From Lacinutrix sp. WUR7 (GTDB taxonomy: Bacteria > Bacteroidota > Bacteroidia > Flavobacteriales > Flavobacteriaceae), in NCBI RefSeq assembly GCF_016864015.1, contig NZ_CP045067.1, positions 779,001 to 843,000 on the forward strand: DNA of 64,000 bases, read 5' to 3'. The notes below the pieces were generated by a model that saw only the letters and a list, made by a program, of their open reading frames with translations, had not been told where the DNA came from and did no database searches. Position 1 is the first letter of the stretch; every line of letters starts with the position of its first letter. Positions 49,856-58,751 of the stretch are shown piece after piece. A program made the position numbers and the translations under genes.

Positions 49856-50908
49856 ATGAAAGGTAAAAAACGAATATTAGTTGCACCTCTAAATTGGGGA
49901 CTTGGACATGCTACCCGTTGCATACCAATTATTCGTGCATTATTGGCACATAATTTTGAAGTTGTTTTGGCTAGCGATGGGATTGCTTTGCAATTACTAA
50001 AAAAGGAATTTCCTGATTTGGAAGCGCTAGAACTCCCATCTTATAATATTGCTTATGCTAAAAACGCGAAACTTTTTAAATGGAAATTATTAAAAGATTC
50101 TCCTAAGGTTTTGAAAGCTATTAAAGCGGAAAAAAAAGCAATCAAAGGAATTATTGACACCTATAATATAACTGGAATTATTAGTGACAACAGACTTGGT
50201 TTGCATAATAAAAATGTGCCTTGTGTTTTTATAAGTCACCAACTTCAGGTTTTAAGCGGAAGCACTACTTGGTTGAGTACTAAAATGCATCAAAAAATAA
50301 TGCAACAGTTTGATGTTTGTTGGGTTCCTGATAATTTAGGAGAACCTAATTTAAGCGGAAAGCTTGGTCATGTGGATGTGCCTGAATTACCAAAAAAATA
50401 TCTTGGACCTTTAAGTAGATTTCATAAAAAAGATACAGAAATCACTACCGATTTACTAGTGATACTTTCTGGACCAGAACCACAACGTACATTTCTAGAA
50501 GTAAAGCTATTAGAGGAATTAAAAGCGTTTAAAGGAAGTATTGTTTTTGTAAAAGGAATTATTGAAGAAGTCCAAACCAAATTACAAAAAGACCATATGA
50601 CTATTTATAACTTTATGACTAGTGATTTGTTAGAGCAAACATTAAATGAAAGCGCATTGGTGTTATCTCGTTCTGGTTATACGACCATAATGGATTTAGC
50701 AAAATTAGAAAAGAAAGCGTTTTTTATACCAACTCCTGGGCAGTTTGAACAAGAATATTTAGCAAAAAGATTAGATGTTTTAGGTATTGTGCCTAGTTGT
50801 AAACAGGAAGATTTCACCATTGACAAACTACAAGCAGTAGCAACTAGTTCTGGATTAAAGCATTTTGACTATGATGTGAATTATAAAAGGTTATTCGGCC
50901 TTTTCTAG
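49856..50908 (+). CDS. MurG-like glycosyltransferase
   Basis: A 350-residue GT-B fold enzyme: the N-terminal segment RILVAPLNWGLGHATRCIPIIRALL (glycine-rich G-L-G-H-A-T) and the C-terminal acceptor/donor region ALVLSRSGYTTIMDLAKLEKKAFFIPTPGQFEQEYLA resemble MurG and related UDP-GlcNAc transferases. It is not MurG itself, as the order and several motifs differ; the product is unknown. The ATG at 49856 is chosen; a frame from 49802 would add an unrelated N-terminus. A -7-like TATCTTTG (49842-49849) ends six bases before the start. It ends overlapping the histidine kinase gene by 18 bases, tail to tail. Confidence 0.85.
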   Translation: MKGKKRILVAPLNWGLGHATRCIPIIRALLAHNFEVVLASDGIALQLLKKEFPDLEALELPSYNIAYAKNAKLFKWKLLKDSPKVLKAIKAEKKAIKGIIDTYNITGIISDNRLGLHNKNVPCVFISHQLQVLSGSTTWLSTKMHQKIMQQFDVCWVPDNLGEPNLSGKLGHVDVPELPKKYLGPLSRFHKKDTEITTDLLVILSGPEPQRTFLEVKLLEELKAFKGSIVFVKGIIEEVQTKLQKDHMTIYNFMTSDLLEQTLNESALVLSRSGYTTIMDLAKLEKKAFFIPTPGQFEQEYLAKRLDVLGIVPSCKQEDFTIDKLQAVATSSGLKHFDYDVNYKRLFGLF

Positions 50909-51934
50909 CGTGAAAGAGAACTCACTTCCGACTTCAAATTCACTTTCTATGTATATTTTTTCGTCGTGTGCTTCAATAATATGTTTTACTATCGCTAAAC
51001 CTAATCCGGAACCGCCTTCTTTACGCGAACCACTTTTATCTACTCTGTAGAAACGTTCAAATAATCTTGGGATGTGTTTTTTCTCAATACCTTCTCCATT
51101 ATCTGTTATACGAACAATCACTTTATTTTTAATAAGGTTTTCAATACTCACTTCGGTGGTACCTTGTTGGCTTCCGTATTTTATAGAATTTACAATAAGA
51201 TTAGTAAGCACCTGTTCTATTCGTTCTTTATCAGCATTCACTAGAATTGGTTCTGTATAATCGATATCAAAAGCTAAAGTGATATTCTTTTTGGAGGCTT
51301 TCATTTCAAAAAGTTCGAAAACACTTTCTATCAATTCTACAATATCAAAAGTCTCTATATTTAGTCTTAGATCACCAATTTCTAATTTAGTAATCATATC
51401 TAAATCTTTTACAATATAAATAAGTCGGTCTACCCCTTTATTGGCATTACTTAAATATTTATCGCGGACGTTTTCATCTTTTACGGCACCGTCTAGTAAG
51501 GTTAAAATATAACCTTGTACAGTAAATAATGGTGTTTTTAGTTCGTGTGAAACATTACCAAGAAATTCTTTTCGGTATTCTTCACGCACTTTAAGCATTT
51601 CAATTTCTAGCTTACGGTCTTTGGCATACTTATCTATTTCTTTAGTAAGCGTTGCCATATCTGTGGTAATTCTTTCTTTTTTTAAAGTGGAAGACTCTAA
51701 AAGGGTAAGATCATCATATACTTTTTTAACACGTTTGTAGATAAATTGTTCTACACGATACTGAATAATAACAAAAGAAGAAACAAAACATGTTAAAGCA
51801 ATGAATACAATTTGAATCCAATCTAGGATATAAAATATATACAAAAAAACACTCATTAAGAGCGTTAAAAAAACAGTGATGTACGAGGCTGTTTTAAAAG
51901 CAAACTTGTACGTTCTTTTTAATTTTCTTTGCAT
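50891..51934 (-). CDS. PhoR-like sensor histidine kinase
   Basis: A 347-residue kinase with two membrane helices near the N-terminus (about 13-32 and 35-55), a coiled linker, a HisKA domain with phospho-acceptor His in GNVSHELKTPLF, and a HATPase_c domain (LTNLIVNSIKYGSQ N-box, TDNGEGI, FYRVDKSGSRKEGGSGLGLAIVKHIIEAH). There is no large sensing domain, so input may come from a partner such as the phosphate transporter. It follows its response regulator after 77 bases on the same strand. Confidence 0.92.
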   Translation of the reverse strand: MQRKLKRTYKFAFKTASYITVFLTLLMSVFLYIFYILDWIQIVFIALTCFVSSFVIIQYRVEQFIYKRVKKVYDDLTLLESSTLKKERITTDMATLTKEIDKYAKDRKLEIEMLKVREEYRKEFLGNVSHELKTPLFTVQGYILTLLDGAVKDENVRDKYLSNANKGVDRLIYIVKDLDMITKLEIGDLRLNIETFDIVELIESVFELFEMKASKKNITLAFDIDYTEPILVNADKERIEQVLTNLIVNSIKYGSQQGTTEVSIENLIKNKVIVRITDNGEGIEKKHIPRLFERFYRVDKSGSRKEGGSGLGLAIVKHIIEAHDEKIYIESEFEVGSEFSFTLEKAE

Positions 51935-52011
51935 GATACTAACTTAATTATAAAAGGATGTACACAACCTAAATTGTTTATGAATTTTAAAATACGAAGT
52001 ATAAAATAGTA

Positions 52012-52695
52012 TTAATCTACAAATTTATAACCAACTCCTTTTACGGTTTTAAAATAGTCATCCCCTATTTTTTCTCTAAGTTTTCGAATGTGTACATCTA
52101 TGGTTCTTCCTCCAACAACTACTTCATTTCCCCAAACCTTATCTAAAATATCTTCTCGTTTAAAAACTTTACCAGGTTTAGAGGCTAGTAAAGATAATAA
52201 TTCAAATTCTTTTCTTGGTAAGATGATTTCCTTTCCTTTGAGTTCTATTTTATATTCTTCCCTATTAATAATAAGACTTCCTATTTTTAGAATATTTTCG
52301 TTTCCATCAACCTCTTTAAAGCGACGCAACAATGCCTTAACTTTACTAACTAAAACTTTTGGTTTAATGGGCTTTGTTATATAGTCATCTGCTCCCGCAT
52401 CAAAACCGGCTACTTGCGAGTAATCTTCTCCTCTTGCCGTTAAAAAAGTAATAATCGTATTATTTAGACTATCTATTTTTCGTATTTGTTCGCAAGCTTC
52501 AATACCATCCATTTCTGGCATCATTACGTCTAAAATAATAAGTTGCGGCTTTTCCTTTTTGGCTTTTTTTACTGCTTGTATACCGTTTTCCGCTGTAATA
52601 ACTTGATATCCTTCCGTAGTTAGATTATAACCAACAATTTCAAGAATGTCTGGTTCATCATCTACTAGTAATATTTTAATGTCTTTCTTCTTCAT
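52012..52695 (-). CDS. OmpR/PhoB-family response regulator
   Basis: A 227-residue regulator: the receiver has ILLVDDEPD (acidic pair), LIILDVMMPEMDG (phospho-acceptor Asp, about 56), TFLTARGED and DDYITKPIKPK. The winged-helix C-terminus has LPRKEFELLSLLASKPGKVFKREDILDKVWG, GGRTIDVHIRKLREKIG and TVKGVGYKF, the PhoB type. With the kinase downstream it makes a PhoB/PhoR-like pair; a phosphate role is a family-based guess. Confidence 0.94.
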   Translation of the reverse strand: MKKKDIKILLVDDEPDILEIVGYNLTTEGYQVITAENGIQAVKKAKKEKPQLIILDVMMPEMDGIEACEQIRKIDSLNNTIITFLTARGEDYSQVAGFDAGADDYITKPIKPKVLVSKVKALLRRFKEVDGNENILKIGSLIINREEYKIELKGKEIILPRKEFELLSLLASKPGKVFKREDILDKVWGNEVVVGGRTIDVHIRKLREKIGDDYFKTVKGVGYKFVD

Positions 52696-52912
52696 TTATT
52701 TAAAGTTAAGATAATGTAAAGATAAAATTAATAGTAAAAATCTGTTCTAGTTTACATACTAATAACAATATAGTAACATAGGGCACACTATAACCAACTT
52801 AGAACCTTTAAAATAGATAAATTTTTTTATAAATCTAATACATAAGAAGATAGCGAATGTTATATTACCATGAATATTTAATTTTCATAATAGATAAAAT
52901 CATATTTCTACC

Positions 52913-52920
52913 TATATTTG
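52913..52920 (+). promoter_or_regulatory. -7 box for the lamin-tail T9SS gene
   Basis: TATATTTG, exact match to TAnnTTTG, 26 bases before the start codon. Confidence 0.55.
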
Positions 52921-52946
52921 TATTCTTAACTATAAACAACATAATT

Positions 52947-54734
52947 ATGAAAAAAATTTACTTTTTATTATTATCCGTATTAATGACTTCTGTCTCTTTT
53001 GCACAGGTAATTATCACGGAAATTGCTGACCCAAATAACAATGCGGATGCACGTTATATTGAATTACATAACTTAGGTACTTCTGCAGTAGACTTTACTG
53101 AAGGTAACGGGTGGCAAATTGACAAATACACGAATGCAAGTGATGCCGTTTCCGTTTCTTTAGACTTAACAGGATCTATTCCTGCTGGTGGCTTCTATAT
53201 TATAGCATATGATAATAATACCTCTGGAACTTTTGCTTCTGTATACGGAATGACTGCTAACCAACTAGATGCTGTAAATAACGGTGTTGCTGGAAGTAAT
53301 GGTGATGATGATTTAGTTTTAATTGATGGAACTGATACTATAGTTGATTTCTGGGGAGTGTATGATAGTATGACTGGTACAAACACAGATAACACTGGTA
53401 CTTGTTCAGAATATGAAGATGGTAGAGCAGAAAGACTTACTTCTGTAACAATGGGTGCAACAACATTTAATGAAGCAGAATGGAATGTTTGGGCTGATTC
53501 GGATGTAACCGGTTGTACATCTCATGTAAATGCACCAAGAACAGCTCCTGGTGATTTTGATCCAGGTGCATGGGGAACACCAACATGTAGCTTTAGTTTT
53601 ACTAATCCTTCTGCAACATGTGACGCAATTACTGCTGGTGTCGATACTTATACTGCTACTATTGATTTTACTGGTGGAGGAAACCCTGCTTTTACAGTAT
53701 TTGCTGATGCTGGTTCTGTTGATTTAAGTGGTGGAGATCCTGCTACAGATGCAACAGGTACAATTACTATTACAGGACTTACCGAAGGAGTTGACGTTAT
53801 AATAACTGCCAATGACACTAATCTTTGTAATGTAATGAGTACAATTACTGCTGCAACATGTGTACCTTCAAATACACTACCTATAACAGATGACTTTACC
53901 TATGCAGATGGTAGTCTTATTCCAAACGGGCTTTGGTTAACCAATGGTGGTACTGCTGGTGATTTCTTAGTTGCTTCTGGACAAGCTGTGGTTGACCAAG
54001 GAGCACCTAGTGAAGATGTAATTATACCTTTTACACCAGTTTCTGGAAAAATTTATTATGGATTAGACTTTTCTGTAGTTGATCCAGGTGCACCAATTAC
54101 TGGTAGTGATTTTGAATACTTTGCACATTTTAAAGACTCTGGGTTTGGTTTTAAAGCTCGTCTTGATATCGTAGAAGCTACTTCTGGTGGTGATTATACT
54201 GTTGGTATTTCTACAGGAACAAGCATTGCTGAAGCTACTTGGGCTGCAGATCTTTCATTCGGAACTACTTATCGTGCAATAGTAATGTATGATCAAGATG
54301 CTAATTTAACGCAATTATGGATAGATGCTACTGCTATTGGAGACACTTCTATATTAGGTGGAGATGATGCAGATCCAGGAAATTCAATGGAAGCATTTTC
54401 ACTTAGACAATCATCTTCATCTACAAATGAAACTGTTCTTGTTGATAATTTAGTGATTTCTCAAAACTTTTCTGAAACTACGTTATCTACACAAAACTTT
54501 AACAAAAACACATTTGCAGTATACCCTAACCCTACTACAAATGGTTTTGTAAATATCACTAGTACTTCTAACGAAGCAATTACTGTCACTGTTTTTGATA
54601 TTCTTGGTAAACAAGTAATCAACCAAACAGTAAACAATAACGTTTTAAACGTTGCTTCTTTAACAAGTGGTGTTTATATTTTGAAACTATCACAAAACGG
54701 AAACGTTACTACTAAGAAATTAGTGATAAAATAA
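52947..54734 (+). CDS. Secreted lamin-tail-domain protein with T9SS sorting domain
   Basis: A 595-residue exported protein. A signal peptide (KKIYFLLLSVLMTSVSFAQ) is followed by a lamin-tail-type domain (VIITEIADPNNNADARYIELHNLG to ERLTSVT), Thr/Gly/Asp-rich beta domains with Cys pairs, and a T9SS type A end (YPNPTTNGF, FDILGKQV, LTSGVYILKL, TTKKLVIK). Its last 60 residues are very close to those of the T9SS protein at 55406-56944. Likely a surface adhesin or binding protein; no enzyme motif is seen. The ATG at 52947 opens the signal peptide. Confidence 0.88.
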   Translation: MKKIYFLLLSVLMTSVSFAQVIITEIADPNNNADARYIELHNLGTSAVDFTEGNGWQIDKYTNASDAVSVSLDLTGSIPAGGFYIIAYDNNTSGTFASVYGMTANQLDAVNNGVAGSNGDDDLVLIDGTDTIVDFWGVYDSMTGTNTDNTGTCSEYEDGRAERLTSVTMGATTFNEAEWNVWADSDVTGCTSHVNAPRTAPGDFDPGAWGTPTCSFSFTNPSATCDAITAGVDTYTATIDFTGGGNPAFTVFADAGSVDLSGGDPATDATGTITITGLTEGVDVIITANDTNLCNVMSTITAATCVPSNTLPITDDFTYADGSLIPNGLWLTNGGTAGDFLVASGQAVVDQGAPSEDVIIPFTPVSGKIYYGLDFSVVDPGAPITGSDFEYFAHFKDSGFGFKARLDIVEATSGGDYTVGISTGTSIAEATWAADLSFGTTYRAIVMYDQDANLTQLWIDATAIGDTSILGGDDADPGNSMEAFSLRQSSSSTNETVLVDNLVISQNFSETTLSTQNFNKNTFAVYPNPTTNGFVNITSTSNEAITVTVFDILGKQVINQTVNNNVLNVASLTSGVYILKLSQNGNVTTKKLVIK

Positions 54735-54755
54735 TTCCAATATTAAGTTATTGTT

Positions 54756-54790
54756 AAAAGGCTGGTATTCATTTACCAGTCTTTTTTTTT
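54756..54790 (+). terminator. Terminator after the lamin-tail T9SS gene
   Basis: AGGCTGGTA pairs with TACCAGTCT around an ATTCATT loop, followed by nine T. Confidence 0.85.
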
Positions 54791-54889
54791 GTAATATTTT
54801 TGTCAAAATAATTTTTAAAATTGCTTAATATTAATCTTTAAATGGCAATATAATTGCCTTAACAAGGCAAAAAAAAACAATTATTTATT

Positions 54890-55232
54890 ATGAAAAAAAT
54901 CTACTTATTATTATTTACATTGTCATGTATCCTTACGGCTAATGCACAACTACAAACTGGAGACATAGCTTTCACTGGCTATAATTCTGACGGCACAGAC
55001 AGCTTTTCGTTTGTAACTTTTGTTGAAATCCCTGCCAATACTGTAATTATATTCACGGATAATGGATGAAAAGCCGCTGGAGGTTTTAGATCAAATGAAG
55101 GAACTGCCACATGGACTTCACCTGCCATTACAATAGTTGCAGGAACAGCTAACTTCGGTACATTTGTCATCTCTGGTATTAATCTTTCTGGATCTGGAGA
55201 TCAGGTTTTAGCTTACGACCCTAATAATATAC
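54890..55232 (+). pseudogene. Remnant of a secreted protein gene (stop codon and truncated)
   Basis: An ATG at 54890 opens a signal peptide (IYLLLFTLSCILTANAQ) and a domain starting TGDIAFTGYNSDGTDSF, then IIFTDNG followed by TGA (55067-55069) where relatives are expected to have Trp. The same frame continues with a matching KAAGGFRSNEGTATW and further to SGSGDQVLAYDPNN before running into a terminator hairpin and unrelated sequence. So the gene has both a nonsense codon and a lost 3' part. It lies between two intact T9SS genes and has the same style of signal peptide. Confidence 0.75.
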
Positions 55233-55264
55233 AAGGCGCTACTTTAATTGTAGTGCCTTTTTTT
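55233..55264 (+). terminator. Terminator at the end of the decayed gene
   Basis: AGGCGCTAC pairs with GTAGTGCCT (one G-T pair) around a TTTAATT loop, followed by seven T. It marks where the pseudogene frame leaves recognisable coding sequence. Confidence 0.7.
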
Positions 55265-55405
55265 ATGCCTTGTTTTAAGTTTTCATTAATTAATTGTTTC
55301 GTTAAATTTATCATTCAAAACAGCCATAAAATTTATCATTTCGCAATAGGTATTATAATAATAATTCTACTATTTTCGCGATACAAACATTTATAAAAAA
55401 TAAAA

Positions 55406-56944
55406 ATGAAAAAAATTTACTTTATCGTTATCTTCATGATAGCAACACTTAGCTTTGGACAAGGGTTAGAAGATTTCTCTAATTCTAATGCTAACTCAGG
55501 TTACAATGATGGTTCTTTCACAAACACAAATAGTAACATTACTTGGACATACATAGAGTCTAGAGATGCAAATGGAGACGATAATGAATCTGGTATAAAC
55601 TTACCAGCTTTAATGCTAAGACAATCTTCAGACAATAGTAAAATAACTTCAAGCACAATTTCTGGAGGTATTCAAAACTTTTCAGTAAAACTATATAAAG
55701 GATTTACAGGTTCAGGATCAAGACAAGTGGAATTATTCATTAACGGAACGTCTCAAGGAACATCTGCATCTTTTGATGATTATGACGAACATATTTTTTC
55801 TTTAACAAACTTAAACATTGCTGGAGATATAACCATTGAAATTACAAATACAACAGGTAAACAAGTAATTATTGATGATATTTCTTGGACAGGCTTTAGC
55901 ATCAACTGTAACGTTGCAATCAATACTGCAAGCTATACGTGTAATTCGAATACGGTTGGTAATGATAATGATACAGTAACCATTGAAATCCCATACACAG
56001 GATCAGACGCTTCTATAACAAGCCTAACAACTACTTCTACGGGTATGATTGGAGGAGACAATCCTGCAGCTACAGAAAACGGTATCATTACAATTACGGG
56101 GTTATCTGAAGGAGGTACTTGGGATCTAAGTTTTAACGGAGGAGATTGCGGACTGCTTTCTACTTCTGGAACAGTACCTTCTAATCACTGTGATCCTACT
56201 TTAAATACTTGTTTTGACATCAGTAATGGTACTGATAAATTTGAAATATTTAACGCAGAAACAAGTACAGTATGGGAAGAAAGCAATGGAACATATACAG
56301 CAAACGGTTACTGTGGTAATGGTTGTGAAGAAGCTGTAGATGGATGGTTAGTTTTTGGACCTCTAGATATTTCTAGCGTTTCTGGATTATCTTTAGCATT
56401 TGATGCTTATGAAAACTTTTCAGATACGCCATTATCTATCAATTACACCAGTGATTATGGTGGTTGTCCATCTAATTCAACTTGGACAAACGCGCAAATT
56501 TTAACGGGATCTGATGAAGGTGCTATTTCAATCGACTTATCTGCAGCAACTGGTACAGATTTTTATATTGGTATGCAATATGTGGATAATGGAGCTGACG
56601 GATATTCAGATTGGGAAATATCGAATGTAGCATTAGCTGCTTATGGAGATTGTCCTGTATTAGGAACAAGAACTGCTGCAGATTGTTCAACACTATCTAT
56701 TGTAGAAACTTCTATTAACCAAATTTCTATATACCCAAATCCTGTTAATAATGGTTTTGTAAACATCGTTAGCAAAACAAACCAAAAGATTAATGTCACT
56801 ATATTTGATACATTAGGAAAACAAATAATGAATCAAGAAATAAGCAATAACACTTTAAATGTTGCTTCTTTAACTAGTGGTATTTACATTTTAAAAGTAT
56901 CTCAAAACGGAAATAGTACTACTAAAAAATTAGTGATTAAATAA
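55406..56944 (+). CDS. Secreted Cys-rich protein with T9SS sorting domain
   Basis: A 512-residue exported protein: signal peptide (KKIYFIVIFMIATLSFGQ), an N-terminal jelly-roll-like domain (ISGGIQNFSVKLYKGFTGSGSRQVELF to VIIDDISW), a Thr-rich bridging part with paired Cys (about 165-275), a second beta domain (GWLVFGPLDISSVSGLSLAFDAYENF) and the T9SS type A tail (YPNPVNNGF, FDTLGKQI, LTSGIYILK, TTKKLVIK). No catalytic motif is visible. The two galactose-binding-like domains suggest a role in adhesion or glycan binding, with low certainty. Confidence 0.87.
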   Translation: MKKIYFIVIFMIATLSFGQGLEDFSNSNANSGYNDGSFTNTNSNITWTYIESRDANGDDNESGINLPALMLRQSSDNSKITSSTISGGIQNFSVKLYKGFTGSGSRQVELFINGTSQGTSASFDDYDEHIFSLTNLNIAGDITIEITNTTGKQVIIDDISWTGFSINCNVAINTASYTCNSNTVGNDNDTVTIEIPYTGSDASITSLTTTSTGMIGGDNPAATENGIITITGLSEGGTWDLSFNGGDCGLLSTSGTVPSNHCDPTLNTCFDISNGTDKFEIFNAETSTVWEESNGTYTANGYCGNGCEEAVDGWLVFGPLDISSVSGLSLAFDAYENFSDTPLSINYTSDYGGCPSNSTWTNAQILTGSDEGAISIDLSAATGTDFYIGMQYVDNGADGYSDWEISNVALAAYGDCPVLGTRTAADCSTLSIVETSINQISIYPNPVNNGFVNIVSKTNQKINVTIFDTLGKQIMNQEISNNTLNVASLTSGIYILKVSQNGNSTTKKLVIK

Positions 56945-56963
56945 TTTCCATTTTACATATTAT

Positions 56964-56996
56964 AAAAAGCGTTGCTCATAGAGTGACGCTTTTTTA
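56964..56996 (+). terminator. Terminator after the second T9SS gene
   Basis: AAAAAGCGT pairs with ACGCTTTTT around a 14-base loop, followed by T-rich sequence. Confidence 0.82.
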
Positions 56997-57071
56997 TTTT
57001 ACCTACTTTTGTTCTCGATATAATTTTTAGTTTTTCAAAAACTAAAAATCACTTGAACGGACAAAATAGTC

Positions 57072-58052
57072 ATGATAAACACAAAAGACATTTTCAACAT
57101 TAAAAGTCAGACAGATTTTGAAACGGTAGCACTACAAGTTTTTAAATTTCAGTTTGAAAACAATGCTGTATATCGTTCTTTTTGCGATTTATTATACATT
57201 CATTCTAGCGATGTAAAACGTGTTGAAGATATTCCGTTTTTACCAATTTCTTTTTTTAAAACACATGCTATATTGAGTACTTCGGAAGAAATTGAAGAAA
57301 CATTTACAAGTAGTGGTACCACAGGAAGCGTAACTAGCAAACATCAGGTGACTAATGTTTCTATTTATGAGGAAAGCTTCCGAAGCGGTTTTAAACACTT
57401 TTATGGCAACATAGAAGACTATACTATTCTTGCCTTACTTCCTAACTACTTAGAACGCGAAGGTTCTTCTTTAGTCTATATGGTTCATGATTTGATTAAC
57501 CATTCTAATAAACCCGAAAGTGGCTTTTATTTAGATAATCTTTCCGCCTTAAAAAGCAAATTAGAAACGCTAGATAGCCAAGGTGAAAAAGTATTACTTA
57601 TTGGTGTTTCTTTTGCACTATTAGATCTAGTGGAAAGTCATACATTTCAATTAAAAAACACCATCATCATGGAAACTGGTGGTATGAAAGGAAGACGAAA
57701 AGAATTAATACGCGAAGAATTACACGACATTTTAAAACAAGGTTTTGGTGTTCAAAACATTCATAGCGAATATGGTATGACCGAATTATTAAGCCAAGCA
57801 TACTCTATAGGAAATGGTGTTTTTAAATGTCCAAATTGGATGCGTGTTCTTACTCGTGATACCGAAGATCCTTTATCTATACAAACACCAGGAAAAACTG
57901 GTGGGCTAAACGTTATCGATTTAGCAAATATAAATTCCTGTTCTTTTATAGCAACACAAGATTTAGCAAAAGTAAGCAAAGATGGTACTTTTGAAATACT
58001 AGGAAGATTCGATAATAGCGATATTAGAGGTTGCAACCTCATGGTATTATAA
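57072..58052 (+). CDS. LuxE-domain (acyl-protein synthetase-like) protein
   Basis: A 326-residue adenylate-forming enzyme related to LuxE/phenylacetate-CoA ligases. The nucleotide-binding loop TFTSSGTTGSVTSKH, the METGGMKGRRKEL segment and the IHSEYGMTELLSQ motif (Y-G-M-T-E) are all present, as is the end FEILGRFDNSDIRGCN. LuxE activates a fatty acid as acyl-AMP for an acyl-protein. Here no luxCD genes are near, and in Bacteroidota this gene is common and often lies near surface polysaccharide or lipid genes. The acid substrate is unknown. Confidence 0.85.
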   Translation: MINTKDIFNIKSQTDFETVALQVFKFQFENNAVYRSFCDLLYIHSSDVKRVEDIPFLPISFFKTHAILSTSEEIEETFTSSGTTGSVTSKHQVTNVSIYEESFRSGFKHFYGNIEDYTILALLPNYLEREGSSLVYMVHDLINHSNKPESGFYLDNLSALKSKLETLDSQGEKVLLIGVSFALLDLVESHTFQLKNTIIMETGGMKGRRKELIREELHDILKQGFGVQNIHSEYGMTELLSQAYSIGNGVFKCPNWMRVLTRDTEDPLSIQTPGKTGGLNVIDLANINSCSFIATQDLAKVSKDGTFEILGRFDNSDIRGCNLMVL

Positions 58053-58103
58053 TTCTCTTATGTAATTAGTATTCGATTAAAACGACTCATAAAAAAACAA
58101 CTT

Positions 58104-58544
58104 ATGAGAACGCTTATCTTTTTATTTTTTATCGCAACAGGAACAATCCAAGCACAACAAATAGATTATAACACAAAAAACGGCGTTGCTGTAGCAGGTT
58201 ATGATGTTGTTGCATACTTTAACAACGAAGCTGTAGAAGGAAACAAAAAATACACCACACAATACGATGGTGTAACGTATTTATTTTCTTCTGAAAAAAA
58301 CCGAAATATCTTTATTGAAAACCCTGAAAATTATACACCTCAATATGGAGGGTATTGCGCCTATGCGGTAGCAGTGAAATCTAAAAAAGTATCTATAGAC
58401 CCAGAAACTTTTGAAATTCGAGATGGTAAATTATATCTTTTTTATAATTCTTGGGGAACCAACACCTTAGAACTGTGGAACGAAGAAAAGCCGAACGAAT
58501 TAAAAACCAAGGCCGACAAAAATTGGGAAAAAATAAAACAATAA
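58104..58544 (+). CDS. Exported YHS-domain protein
   Basis: A 146-residue protein with a signal peptide (TLIFLFFIATGTIQAQ) and one YHS-like domain: NGVAVAGYDVVAYFNNEAVEG, then YDGVTYLFSSEKNRNIFIENPENYTPQYGGYCAYAVA. YHS domains bind metal ions such as copper; here GGYCAYAVA carries the single Cys. It is probably periplasmic. It lies 51 bases after the LuxE-like gene and may share its transcript. Confidence 0.85.
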   Translation: MRTLIFLFFIATGTIQAQQIDYNTKNGVAVAGYDVVAYFNNEAVEGNKKYTTQYDGVTYLFSSEKNRNIFIENPENYTPQYGGYCAYAVAVKSKKVSIDPETFEIRDGKLYLFYNSWGTNTLELWNEEKPNELKTKADKNWEKIKQ

Positions 58545-58629
58545 TACTGTAAGTAATTAAAAAGAATACCGACTATATAAGTGCTAAGAAAAAGAAAAAT
58601 TAGTTTTTTAGTAAATTGGTTAGTTTTTA

Positions 58630-58664
58630 AAGCCTGATTATGAAAATAGTCAGGCTTCTTTTTA
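58630..58664 (+). terminator. Terminator after the YHS gene
   Basis: AAGCCTGA pairs with TCAGGCTT around a 12-base loop, then a T-rich tail. Confidence 0.8.
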
Positions 58665-58694
58665 TCCAAACTTTCGAGTTTTAATCTAAAAGAA

Positions 58695-58733
58695 AAATGC
58701 CTCTTCCTTTAGTAAAAAAGAAGAAGCATTTAA
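58695..58733 (-). terminator. Terminator of tyrS
   Basis: On the minus strand AAATGCTTCTTC pairs with GGAAGAGGCATTT (one bulge or mismatch), followed by TTTCTTTT. Confidence 0.72.
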
Positions 58734-58751
58734 AATAATAGTTGTAAAAAC

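Noticed and set aside
55067-55069. TGA read as Trp (recoding)
   Set aside because: All other genes in the window use standard code with TGG for Trp, and this gene is also truncated, so decay is the simpler reading.
57072-58052. Bioluminescence (lux) gene
   Set aside because: Only the LuxE-like fold is present, with no luxA, B, C or D nearby; such acyl-activating proteins are common in non-luminous Bacteroidota.
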